43,413 nucleotides of DNA from Alphaproteobacteria bacterium (GTDB lineage: Bacteria; Pseudomonadota; Alphaproteobacteria; Bin65): positions 1-43,413 of the forward strand of contig JAJEGH010000025.1 of assembly GCA_022819985.1 (NCBI GenBank), written 5' to 3'. Below the pieces are notes generated by a model. The model saw nothing but the letters and a program-made list of their open reading frames with translations, had not been told where the DNA came from and made no database searches. Made by a program: the position numbers and the translations under genes. Below, piece after piece: positions 8,938 to 16,867 of this stretch; positions within the stretch are counted from its first letter, which is position 1; the number at the start of each line of letters is the position of its first letter.

Positions 8938-9273
8938 TTACGCCGCGTCGCCGGACGGGCCCGCTGTCTCGTCGGCGATCCATTGCAGGAAGTCCGGGTT
9001 GCCGCCTTCGACCGGCAGGGCGACGACGCAGGGGCAATCGTAGCTGTGGATTTCCCGGACATGGCCGGTCAGGGCCTCGACCAGTCCGCGGCGCGTCTTG
9101 GCGATCAGGACGGCCTCTTCGTCGGTCCGGACGCTGCCTTCCCAGCGGTATTGCGAGAGCATGCCGGGCAGGATGTTGACGCAGGCGGCCAGCCGCCGCT
9201 CGACCAGGCTGGCGCCGATGGCCCGCGCTTCCTCGACCGATCCGGCCGTCATGTAGACCAGCGTTGCCGACAT
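8938..9273 (-). CDS. cutA: divalent-cation tolerance protein CutA
   Basis: A 111-residue CutA1 protein. It shows RRLAACVNILPGMLSQYRWEG near residues 28-48, EEAVLIAKTRR, and the C-terminal DCPCVVALPVEGGNPDFLQWI. These are the hallmarks of this small trimeric ferredoxin-like protein linked to copper and divalent-metal tolerance. The open frame extends 12 codons further upstream, but the ATG at 9273 (MSATLVYM) follows a GGGAGAG Shine-Dalgarno and begins at the usual family position. It is divergent from the MFS transporter gene and follows ilvD on the same strand without overlap. Confidence 0.93.
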   Translation of the reverse strand: MSATLVYMTAGSVEEARAIGASLVERRLAACVNILPGMLSQYRWEGSVRTDEEAVLIAKTRRGLVEALTGHVREIHSYDCPCVVALPVEGGNPDFLQWIADETAGPSGDAA

Positions 9274-9395
9274 TTCTCTCCCGCCCCGGTCGCTGTGCAC
9301 CCGGCGCATTGAGGGTCCGCGCGCAAGAAGTTGTCAATGACAATGGCCGGCGGCGCGCCTATCTTCCCGCGGGTCCACCCCGCCGAAGCCTGCGC

Positions 9396-10604
9396 ATGAC
9401 CGCCAACCGAAGCCACTTCCTGTTCCTCAATGTCGGCCATTTCGCCGATCACCTGTTCATGCTGATCTTCGCCAAGGCGGCGTTCAGCGCAGGGCTGGCG
9501 TTCGGCCTGGCGGAAAACGGCGCTTATGCGGAAATGCTGCCCTACGGCATCCCGGCGATGGTGCTGTTCGCGGCCTGCGCGCCGCTGGCGGCGCATCTGG
9601 CCGACAAATGGCGGCGCAACGCCATGATGGCGGTCTTCTTCATCGGCATCGGGCTGGCCTCCGTCGCCACCAGCCTCGCGCAATCGCCGCTGCAGGTCGG
9701 TATCGGGCTGGCGGTCATCGGCGTTTTCGCCGCGATCTATCATCCGGTCGGCATTTCCATGGTGATCCAGGGCGGTGGCAATGTCGGCTGGCGCCTCGGC
9801 GTCAACGGCGTCTGGGGCAATATGGGGGTGGCCGGCGCGCCGCTGCTGACCGGGCTGATCCTCTCCTTCATCGACTGGCGCGCCGCCTTCTATGTGCCGG
9901 GCGTCATGTCGGTCGTCCTCGGCCTCGCCTATGTCGGCATGATCCGCGCCGGCCGGGCCGATCCGGCGCCCGGTACGGCCCGGGAACGCGCCCACGTCTC
10001 CTTCGCCGCGGGCTGGCAGCGCGCGCTGGTCGCGCTCGCCCTTGTCACCGCGGCTGGCGGTTTCGTGTTCGGCGCCATGACCTTCCTGGTGCCGCGCCTG
10101 TTCGACGTGCGCATGACCGGCATTACGGAGGATATCGCCATCACCGGCGCGCTCGCCGCCATCGTCTACGCCGCCGCCGCCTTCTCCCAGCTCGCCGTCG
10201 GCCGGATCATCGACCGGCACCGCATCAAGCCGGTGCTGCTGACCGTCGCCCTGGCGCAGCCGGTGTTCTTGGCCGTGATGGCGCTGGAGAGCGATTACGC
10301 GCTGTTCGCCGCCGCGCTGCTCGCGATGGCCTTCGTGTTCGGCCAGATCCCGATCACCGATGCCGTGCTCGCCCGCTATGTCCCGGACCAGTGGCGCACC
10401 AAGGTGCTGTCGGTCAAATTCCTGCTCAATCTCGGCGTCGGCGCCCTCGCGATCATGTCCGCCCGCTGGGTGCTGGCCAACGACGGCTCCTTCGAGACCG
10501 TCATGCTGATCGTCGCCGGCGCCGCCGCGGTGGTGGCCGCCGCCGCCCTTCTGCTGCCGGCCCGCTCGGGCGCGGAACTGGGCGCCGCCGTCGCCGCGGA
10601 GTAG
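9396..10604 (+). CDS. MFS transporter
   Basis: A 402-residue major facilitator with about 12 hydrophobic segments. The first loop carries HLADKWRRNAMM, the position of the MFS motif A between helices 2 and 3. GIYHP-like sequence (AAIYHPVGISMVIQ) and GNMGVAGAPLLTG in helices 4-5 resemble the fosmidomycin-resistance-like (FSR) subgroup. The frame is open from 9264, but the ATG at 9396 (MTANRSHFLFLNVGHFADHLF) gives a normal N terminus. Substrate and direction of transport are unknown. A degraded copy of its last 97 bp lies about 850 bp downstream, beyond the vapBC operon. Confidence 0.85.
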   Translation: MTANRSHFLFLNVGHFADHLFMLIFAKAAFSAGLAFGLAENGAYAEMLPYGIPAMVLFAACAPLAAHLADKWRRNAMMAVFFIGIGLASVATSLAQSPLQVGIGLAVIGVFAAIYHPVGISMVIQGGGNVGWRLGVNGVWGNMGVAGAPLLTGLILSFIDWRAAFYVPGVMSVVLGLAYVGMIRAGRADPAPGTARERAHVSFAAGWQRALVALALVTAAGGFVFGAMTFLVPRLFDVRMTGITEDIAITGALAAIVYAAAAFSQLAVGRIIDRHRIKPVLLTVALAQPVFLAVMALESDYALFAAALLAMAFVFGQIPITDAVLARYVPDQWRTKVLSVKFLLNLGVGALAIMSARWVLANDGSFETVMLIVAGAAAVVAAAALLLPARSGAELGAAVAAE

Positions 10605-10610
10605 CGCCGG
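10514..10610 (+). repeat. direct repeat copy A (3' end of the MFS gene)
   Basis: This stretch, which includes the MFS stop codon at 10602-10604, recurs with small gaps and changes at 11363-11452. The longest shared block is about 29 nt, beginning TGCTGCCGGCCCGCTCGGG. In this copy the repeat is coding. Confidence 0.85.
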
Positions 10611-10619
10611 CCGGGCGCG

Positions 10620-11033
10620 TTACGATTCGCCGGACAGCAGCGGGATGCCGATCGCGGTCGCCGCCTCCGACAGTCGCCGGTCAAGCGTCGCCAAAGGCAG
10701 GCCGCGTCGGGACGCCACTTCCAGATACGCGGAATCGTAGACCGTCAGCCCGTGCTGGCGTGCAAAGGCCATGATCGCAGCTTCGTCGTGTCCGGCGTCG
10801 ATCTCGATGCCGAGCTTCGTGCTGTCCGTCAATGTATCGGCGACCTGCTGCGCCGTGATCCGCCCGCGGCGTTCGTTCGCCAGCAAGGCATTGCGCAATT
10901 CGTATCGCCAGATTTGCGGAACGACGGCGCCTTCGTCGGTCAGGCGATGCATCGCGGCGTTCGCACCGGGATCTTCCTCGTCCGCCATGCACCAGGCCAG
11001 GAAAACCGAACAATCGACAACCAGACCCGTCAA
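10620..11033 (-). CDS. vapC: VapC-type PIN-domain toxin ribonuclease
   Basis: A 137-residue PIN-domain protein. The acidic metal-binding set is visible: Asp7 (VVDCSVFLAW), Glu45 (RYELRNALL), Asp100 (VYDSAYLEVA) and Asp118 (ATLDRRL). VapC toxins are Mg-dependent endoribonucleases, often cutting initiator tRNA or 23S rRNA. The target cannot be predicted here. Its ATG overlaps the antitoxin stop by 4 nt (ATGA), the standard antitoxin-first arrangement. The module lies between two copies of the MFS 3' end, suggesting it arrived as a unit. Confidence 0.93.
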   Translation of the reverse strand: MTGLVVDCSVFLAWCMADEEDPGANAAMHRLTDEGAVVPQIWRYELRNALLANERRGRITAQQVADTLTDSTKLGIEIDAGHDEAAIMAFARQHGLTVYDSAYLEVASRRGLPLATLDRRLSEAATAIGIPLLSGES

Positions 11034-11272
11034 TACCGGTGCCCTTCATGGATCGAATCGATCAGCTCTTCCAACGGCGCCCGTTTCAGGCGCTGCCGGC
11101 GCTCGACGATGCGCGCCGCGGCGGCCTTTGCCTGCTCGCGGTCGCCGTCTACCGGAACCAGCTGCGCGACCGGTCTGCCATGCCGTGTGATCGTCAGGCA
11201 CTCGCCCCTTTCGACCCTGTCGAGCAGCCGGGGCAGATGGGTCTTGGCTTCGTAGGCCCCTACCGATGTCAT
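11030..11272 (-). CDS. vapB: Phd/YefM-family antitoxin (VapB partner)
   Basis: An 80-residue antitoxin with the Phd/YefM N-terminal DNA-binding fold: MTSVGAYEAKTHLPRLLDRVERGECLTITRHGRPVAQLVP. A charged C-terminal tail (AARIVERRQRLKRAPLEELIDSIHEG) would wrap around and neutralise the toxin. A GGAG Shine-Dalgarno lies 7 nt before the ATG. It is the first gene of the toxin-antitoxin operon, and Phd-type antitoxins repress their own promoter, consistent with the inverted repeat just upstream. Confidence 0.93.
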   Translation of the reverse strand: MTSVGAYEAKTHLPRLLDRVERGECLTITRHGRPVAQLVPVDGDREQAKAAAARIVERRQRLKRAPLEELIDSIHEGHRY

Positions 11273-11286
11273 AAATTTCTCCGGAG

Positions 11287-11325
11287 TTCAGACTGGTTTA
11301 TACGACTGGTCTGAAATTCACACAA
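11287..11325 (-). promoter_or_regulatory. vapBC promoter with overlapping operator
   Basis: On the minus strand TTGTGT (11325-11320) and TATAAA (11302-11297) are 17 nt apart, a good sigma-70-type promoter for vapBC. An inverted repeat, TTCAGAC (11287-11293) and GTCTGAA (11309-11315), flanks the -10 box. Within it GACTGGT occurs twice as a direct repeat (11291 and 11304). Binding of the VapB dimer here would block RNA polymerase. Confidence 0.75.
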
Positions 11326-11362
11326 CCCGGTTTTCAATGACCTGGCGCGTTCCGCCCTCCGG

Positions 11363-11452
11363 CGCCGGCGCGGCGGTGGTCGCCGCCGCCCTCTTGCTGC
11401 CGGCCCGCTCGGGCGCGGAACTGGCGCCGCCGTCGCCGCAGAGCAGCGCCGG
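11363..11452 (+). repeat. direct repeat copy B (degraded MFS 3' end)
   Basis: This is a diverged, non-coding copy of the last 97 bp of the MFS gene. It differs by two short deletions, a loss of one G that shifts the frame, and a TAG to CAG change at the old stop. With copy A it flanks vapBC as direct repeats, as expected for an insertion or a duplication that carried the operon. Confidence 0.82.
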
Positions 11453-11475
11453 CGGGCCGTCGCGGCGCCATTCGG

Positions 11476-12147
11476 TCACTGCCCGCCTCCGGGCGCGGTA
11501 ATGACCCGGTCCACAAGCAACACCCAGTTGCCGCGCTTCTTTTGCGCCCCGCCGGCTTTCCAGTTGCCGGTAACCTGCCCGGCATGTTCTGCCGGAAGCA
11601 CCATGCCGCGCAGGAAACGGGCGTGCATCGTCTTCGAGCCCCAGGCTATGACCTCGTCGCGTCCCGACTCCCACCAAGGGTCGCCGGGATTGACGGCCCG
11701 CACGCTCTCGCCGTCCTGCTGGACGTTGAAGGTGCCCTCCATCATGCAGCGGATTCCCGGCCCGGGATGCTGGTGCGGGTCGGTCACGCGGCCAGCCGGC
11801 GCGGTGATCCGGTCGAGGCGGAACAGCCACTCGCTGCCCGGCTCCATCGTCAGCATGGTTATGACGCGGCTCATGCGGTGCAGCGAGAGGACGCCCGCAC
11901 CGTCGAGCCGGGCCGGCTCGGCGTTCGGCAGGTCGACCTCCCAGCGCCAGATCTGCGACCAGTCGGCCTCGCCGGCGACCTCCACGTCCTCGCCGATATA
12001 GCGCGCCTCGCCGGCCGCCAGCGCCTCGCCGTTCACCGTCACCGCGCCGAACCGGCAATAGAGAATGCGCCGGTCGGCCGGCAGCGGAGCCGCGGTCCTG
12101 CCACCGGCCAGTACCTGGTCCTGGTAGAAATGAAGGCTGCTGGGCAT
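11476..12147 (-). CDS. cupin-domain protein
   Basis: A 223-residue protein with a C-terminal cupin motif. DPHQHPGPGIRCMMEGTFNVQQDGE, at about residues 120-145, gives the H-x-H metal-binding strand and the glycine turn. VNPGDPWWESGRDEVIAWG forms the second strand pair. The N-terminal half also looks beta-rich (ILYCRFGAVTVNGEALAAGEARYIGEDVEV), so it may be bicupin-like. Cupins include dioxygenases, isomerases and sensors, and nothing here fixes the activity. It follows the arylsulfotransferase-like gene on the same strand with a 13-nt gap, so the two are probably cotranscribed. Confidence 0.75.
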   Translation of the reverse strand: MPSSLHFYQDQVLAGGRTAAPLPADRRILYCRFGAVTVNGEALAAGEARYIGEDVEVAGEADWSQIWRWEVDLPNAEPARLDGAGVLSLHRMSRVITMLTMEPGSEWLFRLDRITAPAGRVTDPHQHPGPGIRCMMEGTFNVQQDGESVRAVNPGDPWWESGRDEVIAWGSKTMHARFLRGMVLPAEHAGQVTGNWKAGGAQKKRGNWVLLVDRVITAPGGGQ

Positions 12148-12160
12148 GTTGCGGCTCCCG

Positions 12161-13213
12161 TCAGACGCGGTTGCGGATTTCCGGGCTGTCGGCGGCGTAG
12201 CGGCGCGCCCGGAAAATCCAGTTGATCTCGGTGAATACCGGATGGCTGTTCCAGTAGGGGCTGATGTACTGCCACACGATATCGCATTCCGGCGTCACTT
12301 CGAGAATCGTGCCCTTGCCGCCCTCGCAGATCAGCGTGTTGCCGGAGGCGAGGCGCTGACAGCCCGAAATGTGCGGGCTGAAAAAGTTCAGCGGGTTGTG
12401 CTTTTCCCGGTAGCGCCAGACGAAGTCCCTGGTCGCCCGGTCGATTTCCCAGACCTGGGAATGGATCAGGTCCGGGGAATAGCAGCCGTTGGCGAAGACC
12501 AGCACGGTGCCGTCCGCGGTCAGTTGGGCGTCGTGCTGGCCGCCGAGGGCGTCGTCCTGGAATTCCCAGACGACCCTGCCAGTCGCGCGCTCGACGATCA
12601 ACAGCAGGTTCATGACCTTGCAGCTCAGCAGATAGTTGCCGTCGGGCAGCACGTCGACCGTGTTGACATGGCCGTAGTTGCGCCGCACCGCGTTGCGGTG
12701 GAACGGGTATTTCCCGATGTCGAGATCGGCGATCCGCCATTCCCAGACAATCGTGCCGGCTTCGTCGACCTCGCGGATGACCTCGCCGTAGATGCCGTCC
12801 TCGTGCTCAGTGCCGGGCACGCCGCCGGGTATTGCCGCCGCGATATCGGCGTCGAGCAGTTCCCACGCGCTGTAGACCGCACCACCGTCCGGCAGGCGCC
12901 GCGCATCGTGATGCTGCAGGTCGTCGCGATGCTGCCAGACGATGTTGCCGTCCCAATCGTATTCGCGCAGCCAGCCGGCGCCGCCGATGCGGATCGGCTT
13001 CGGGCTGTCGGACAGTTCGGCGATGAACAGGTTTCCGTTCGGCAGCAGCATGCAGGCGTTGGTGGTCCGCCCGGTTACGTTCCAGCGATGGACGCAGGCG
13101 CCATCCATATCGACCAGATAGACCTGTGCAGCCTGGGTCGGCGCGAACAGGGTGAAACCGGGCGTCGCCCGAATGCGGTCGTGATGCGTGACACCGGTGC
13201 GGTCGTCGTACAT
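12161..13213 (-). CDS. arylsulfotransferase-like beta-propeller protein
   Basis: A 350-residue protein built of repeated blades with the pattern LPNGNLFIAE, YDWDGNIVWQH, RLPDGGAVYSA, VLPDGNYLLS and RLASGNTLICEG, each followed by a WE/WQ strand. This is the arylsulfotransferase (ASST, Arylsulfotran_2-like) beta-propeller signature. The conserved His-rich stretches DLQHHDARRL and NYGHVNTVDV may hold the catalytic His that accepts sulfate in true PAPS-independent enzymes. No signal peptide is present, unlike the periplasmic AssT of enterobacteria, so it is probably cytoplasmic. Sulfotransfer is inferred from the fold only. Confidence 0.75.
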   Translation of the reverse strand: MYDDRTGVTHHDRIRATPGFTLFAPTQAAQVYLVDMDGACVHRWNVTGRTTNACMLLPNGNLFIAELSDSPKPIRIGGAGWLREYDWDGNIVWQHRDDLQHHDARRLPDGGAVYSAWELLDADIAAAIPGGVPGTEHEDGIYGEVIREVDEAGTIVWEWRIADLDIGKYPFHRNAVRRNYGHVNTVDVLPDGNYLLSCKVMNLLLIVERATGRVVWEFQDDALGGQHDAQLTADGTVLVFANGCYSPDLIHSQVWEIDRATRDFVWRYREKHNPLNFFSPHISGCQRLASGNTLICEGGKGTILEVTPECDIVWQYISPYWNSHPVFTEINWIFRARRYAADSPEIRNRV

Positions 13214-13494
13214 GAGCGGCTCCTTCGCGTGGCGGCCTCTCCCGCTGCCGGTTTCGTATTACGGGATATCGCGCCGGGGCTCAAAGCTCCAACACGCCGT
13301 GCACGATGCCTGCGGCCATCGGGTCGCCGCTTCCGGGCGCAACCCCGGTCTTCGTCGCCGGCAGGAGCGGTGATGTCCTGCCGGGGGGAAACGACTGTGC
13401 GGCGGCGCCGCTTGTCGGCGCGGCTCTCGATTCCGGAGTTCGCAACCCCTATTCTCGCGCCACGACGCGCAGCTTGACGGAAGGTGCCGCAGCC

Positions 13495-14382
13495 ATGTTC
13501 GAAGGTTTCTCCAGGACCCGGATCGAAGTCTCTTCGCTTGCCATCAATCTTGTGCAGGGCGGCGCGGGGCCGCCGCTGCTGTTGCTCCACGGTTATCCGC
13601 AGACCCATGCCATGTGGCACAAGGTGGCGCCGCGGTTCGCCGGGCATTACACGGTGGTCGCGCCCGATCTGCGCGGCTACGGCGACAGCGGCAAGCCGGC
13701 CTCCGACGACCTGGAAGACTTCTGCAAGCGCACCTCGGCGCAGGACCAGGTCGAGGTCATGACGGCGCTGGGCTTCGACCGGTTCCACGTCGTCGGCCAC
13801 GACCGCGGCGCCCGGGTCGGCCATCGCATGGCGCTCGACCATCCGGAGCGGGTCCGCAGCTTCACCTCGCTCGACGTGGTGGCCTCCCAGGCCGCCTTCG
13901 ACAATATGAACCGCGACCTCGCCTATTCCTGGTTCCACTGGCACCTGATGCGCCAGCCCGCTCCGTTCCCGGAGACGCTGATCGGCAACAGCGCCAAATT
14001 CTATCTGGACTTCCTGCTGGGCCAGTGGACAGCGGTGGACGGCGCGATCGCCGACGAGGCCTACGCCGAATATCTGCGCTGCTTCAGCGACCCGGAGACG
14101 ATCCGGACGACCTGCATGGACTACCGCGCAATCGCGGTCGACCTGGTGCACGACGAGGCCGACCGGGGCCGCAGGATCGCCTGCCCGATGCTGGTGCTGT
14201 GGGCCGGCAACATGGCCCGCCGCCCCGGCTGGCAGACCGGCGGTACGCTGGACACGATCGCGAGCTGGCGCGAGCGGGCCGGGGACGTCCGGGGCCGCGC
14301 CCTGGACTGCGGCCATTTCCTGGCCGAGGAGGCGCCGGACGAGACCGCGGCGGAGATCCTGGCGTTCCTCTCCGGCTGTTGA
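13495..14382 (+). CDS. haloacetate (fluoroacetate) dehalogenase-like hydrolase
   Basis: A 295-residue alpha/beta hydrolase with the fluoroacetate-dehalogenase arrangement. The nucleophile elbow is GHDRGARVGHRMALDHP with Asp103, followed by two arginines (104 and 107) that in the known enzyme hold the carboxylate. His148-Trp149 in WFHWHLMRQPAPFPE match the halide-binding pair. Trp in the QWTAVDG segment and Tyr in MDYRAIAVDL fit further ligand positions, and His274 in DCGHFLAEEAPDE is catalytic. The frame opens at 13306, but the ATG at 13495 (MFEGFSR) gives the family N terminus. The predicted reaction is hydrolysis of a haloacetate to glycolate and halide. Epoxide hydrolases have a related fold but a Tyr cap pair. 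Confidence 0.85.
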   Translation: MFEGFSRTRIEVSSLAINLVQGGAGPPLLLLHGYPQTHAMWHKVAPRFAGHYTVVAPDLRGYGDSGKPASDDLEDFCKRTSAQDQVEVMTALGFDRFHVVGHDRGARVGHRMALDHPERVRSFTSLDVVASQAAFDNMNRDLAYSWFHWHLMRQPAPFPETLIGNSAKFYLDFLLGQWTAVDGAIADEAYAEYLRCFSDPETIRTTCMDYRAIAVDLVHDEADRGRRIACPMLVLWAGNMARRPGWQTGGTLDTIASWRERAGDVRGRALDCGHFLAEEAPDETAAEILAFLSGC

Positions 14383-14398
14383 GCGGTCCGCGTTCGGT

Positions 14399-16867
14399 CT
14401 ATTGCGGCCGGCGCGGCCCGCTTGCCCCGGCCGCCCGCCGGTGGCGGAGCAGTTCGATGGCCAGGACGAGCACTGCCAGCGCGAGGCCGGCGGCGTTGAT
14501 CCAGACGATCGGGCCGTCGATGCCGCGCGGCAGCAGCAGGGCGGCGCCGGCGCACACCATGAGAAGCCGCACGGCGCCCGGTATCCGGCCGGCCAGGTAG
14601 CCGATCATCGCTGCCGACAGGAGCCACACGCCCCCGACCGCGGTGGCGACATCGATGGCGAGGTCCAACGGTTCGCCCTGGAGCAGCAGGCTCGGCGAGA
14701 AGACGAACAGGAACGGCACCACGAAAGCGGTCCAGCCGAAGCGCACCGACGTCCATCCGGTCTTCATCGCCGGCGCTCCGGCGATGCTCGCCGCGAAAAA
14801 GGCGGCGACCGCGACCGGCGGCGTGATCAGCGACATCATGCCGAGATAAAGGATGAACATGTGCGCCGCCAGCGGGTCGATGCCGACCTTGGCGAGCGAC
14901 GGCGCGATCAGCACCGCGAGCAGGATATAGACGCCCGCCGTCGGCATCCCCATCCCGAGGATGATGCAAAGAACCGCCGCGATGACGAGGAGCAGGAACA
15001 GGCTGCCGCCGCCGAAGTCCACCAGCATGACCGTGAGAGCGAAGCCGAGCCCGGTAATGTGCAGCGTGCCGATGATGAAGCCGGCGCCGGCGACGATCAT
15101 GATGATGTCGAGGGAGGACAGGCCGGTCCGGATCAGGGACTGGCGCACCAGGTCGAGGAGACCGAGGATTGCGGCCGGCAGCGTGGCATCGCCCTCGGGC
15201 CGGGCGTCCGCGCTCGAAACCTTGAGGCTGCGCCGCGAACCGGCCATGACGGCGAGGGCCAGCGCCGCCAGCGTGAGGAACAGGACGAGGCTCGTCGGAA
15301 CGATGTCTGCGCCCCAGGCCGCCCAAGCCGCGGCAAGCAGCGGGGCGGCGAAGGGCAGGGCGCCGGCGGCCAGCGTTCGGACCAGATAGCCCGGAAAGGC
15401 CGCCAGCGCACGCGCCGGGGTTGCGGCGCGGCCGGCCGCGGCGGTCATCGTCGCCAGGCCGGCTGCAAAAAATCCGGTGATGACGGCCGCGCCGCTCAGC
15501 ACCGTCGCCATCAACGACGACAGCACGCCGACGGCGAACAGGAGCCACACAAGGACGAGCAGGGGTGCGGCAATGGCCGCGGCAAGCGGCAGGACGGTCC
15601 GGGTTTCCGGGAACGACCCGCCGGTCCGGCTTTGCAGATGGCCGACCGATATCAGGTAGAAGGCGAGCAGCAGCACGGCGCCGGACGCCAGCATCGCCGC
15701 CGTCTCCGGCTCCCAGTTCAGGGTAAACAGCGCCCAGATCAGGGCGGCGAAGGGAATGATGAACACCCAGCCGGTCGCCAGCACCGCGGCGGTGCGCGGA
15801 ATCAGGTCGGCCGGGACCCGGCGGATGCCGGCCTTCGCCGCCTCGAGATCGGCCTGGATGAACAGGCCGACATAGTAGAGCAGCGACGGCACCAGCGCGG
15901 CGATGACGATGTCCTGGTAGGGCCGTTCGAGGAAGTCCGCCATCAGGAAGGCGACTGCGCCCATGACCGGCGGCATGAGCTGCCCGCCGGTCGAGGCGAC
16001 GGCCTCCACGGCGGCGGCGAAACGCGGCGAAAAGCCCGAGCGTTTCATCATCGGGATCGTCACCACGCCGGTCGCGACGATGTTGGACACGGCGACGCCA
16101 GAGACCGAGCCGAACAGGCTGGACGCGATGATCGAAATCTTGGCCGAGCCGCCACGGTAGCGGCCCATCAGAACAAGGGAGATGTCGCTGAAGAACTGCG
16201 AGCCGCCGGAGCGCATCAGCAGCTGGCCGAAGAAGACGAAGGTGATGACCACGGTGGTGCCCACCACCATCGCCAGCCCGAGCAGGGCGCTGGTGTCGAG
16301 CGCCAGATAGGTGACGAACGACCGGAGTTCGATCTGCCGGGTCTCGAGCGCGCCCGGCACCAGATGGCCGACGAGGGAATAGGCGATGCAAACGACGACG
16401 ATGATCGTCAGCGAATAGCCGACCGAGCGGCGCAGGCCTTCGACGCAAAGCACCACGAAGATCGCGGAAACGATCAGCCCGTCGAGCGGGTCGGCGTCCA
16501 GCCGTTCGCTGAGCTCCGGGAAGACGACGGCGACATAGGCGCCGGCGCCCAGGCCGAGGACCGCCGCGATCAGGTCGTAGAAGGGTACGCGCGTCCGCTC
16601 GGTACGACGGCGCGCCGGATAGTGCATGAAGACCAGCGCCAGGGCGATGCCCAGCATGCCGGCGAGGAACTGCTCGGTGAACAGCACCAGGCCGACATCG
16701 CGGTACAGGTCCGCCGACCAGGCGAGCGAACCGAAGGTCAGCAGCGCGGCCAGCGCCGGACGGACATAGCGCAGCACCGGATCGGCCGGCGCTGCGATAT
16801 CGTCCTGGTCTTCTGTCGCGACGGCCGTCGGCGACTCCCCGGCCGTCCGCTCGTCCGGCAGGGTCAC
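14399..16867 (-). CDS. TRAP transporter fused permease (DctQM-type, 4TM/12TM)
   Basis: An 822-residue polytopic protein in which a small four-helix DctQ-like N-terminal part is fused to a large DctM domain, as in TRAP systems that use TAXI binding proteins. Diagnostic DctM patterns are GSVSGVAVSNIVATGVVTIPMMKRSGF, VEAVASTGGQLMPPVMGA, GMGMPTAGVYILLAVLIAP and YLGMMSLITPPVAVAAFFAASIAG. It uses the sodium or proton gradient to import a solute. Its ATG overlaps the stop of the upstream binding-protein gene by 4 nt, so the two are coupled. TAXI systems are linked to glutamate and other organic acids, and the ligand here is unknown. Confidence 0.95.
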   Translation of the reverse strand: MTLPDERTAGESPTAVATEDQDDIAAPADPVLRYVRPALAALLTFGSLAWSADLYRDVGLVLFTEQFLAGMLGIALALVFMHYPARRRTERTRVPFYDLIAAVLGLGAGAYVAVVFPELSERLDADPLDGLIVSAIFVVLCVEGLRRSVGYSLTIIVVVCIAYSLVGHLVPGALETRQIELRSFVTYLALDTSALLGLAMVVGTTVVITFVFFGQLLMRSGGSQFFSDISLVLMGRYRGGSAKISIIASSLFGSVSGVAVSNIVATGVVTIPMMKRSGFSPRFAAAVEAVASTGGQLMPPVMGAVAFLMADFLERPYQDIVIAALVPSLLYYVGLFIQADLEAAKAGIRRVPADLIPRTAAVLATGWVFIIPFAALIWALFTLNWEPETAAMLASGAVLLLAFYLISVGHLQSRTGGSFPETRTVLPLAAAIAAPLLVLVWLLFAVGVLSSLMATVLSGAAVITGFFAAGLATMTAAAGRAATPARALAAFPGYLVRTLAAGALPFAAPLLAAAWAAWGADIVPTSLVLFLTLAALALAVMAGSRRSLKVSSADARPEGDATLPAAILGLLDLVRQSLIRTGLSSLDIIMIVAGAGFIIGTLHITGLGFALTVMLVDFGGGSLFLLLVIAAVLCIILGMGMPTAGVYILLAVLIAPSLAKVGIDPLAAHMFILYLGMMSLITPPVAVAAFFAASIAGAPAMKTGWTSVRFGWTAFVVPFLFVFSPSLLLQGEPLDLAIDVATAVGGVWLLSAAMIGYLAGRIPGAVRLLMVCAGAALLLPRGIDGPIVWINAAGLALAVLVLAIELLRHRRAAGASGPRRPQ

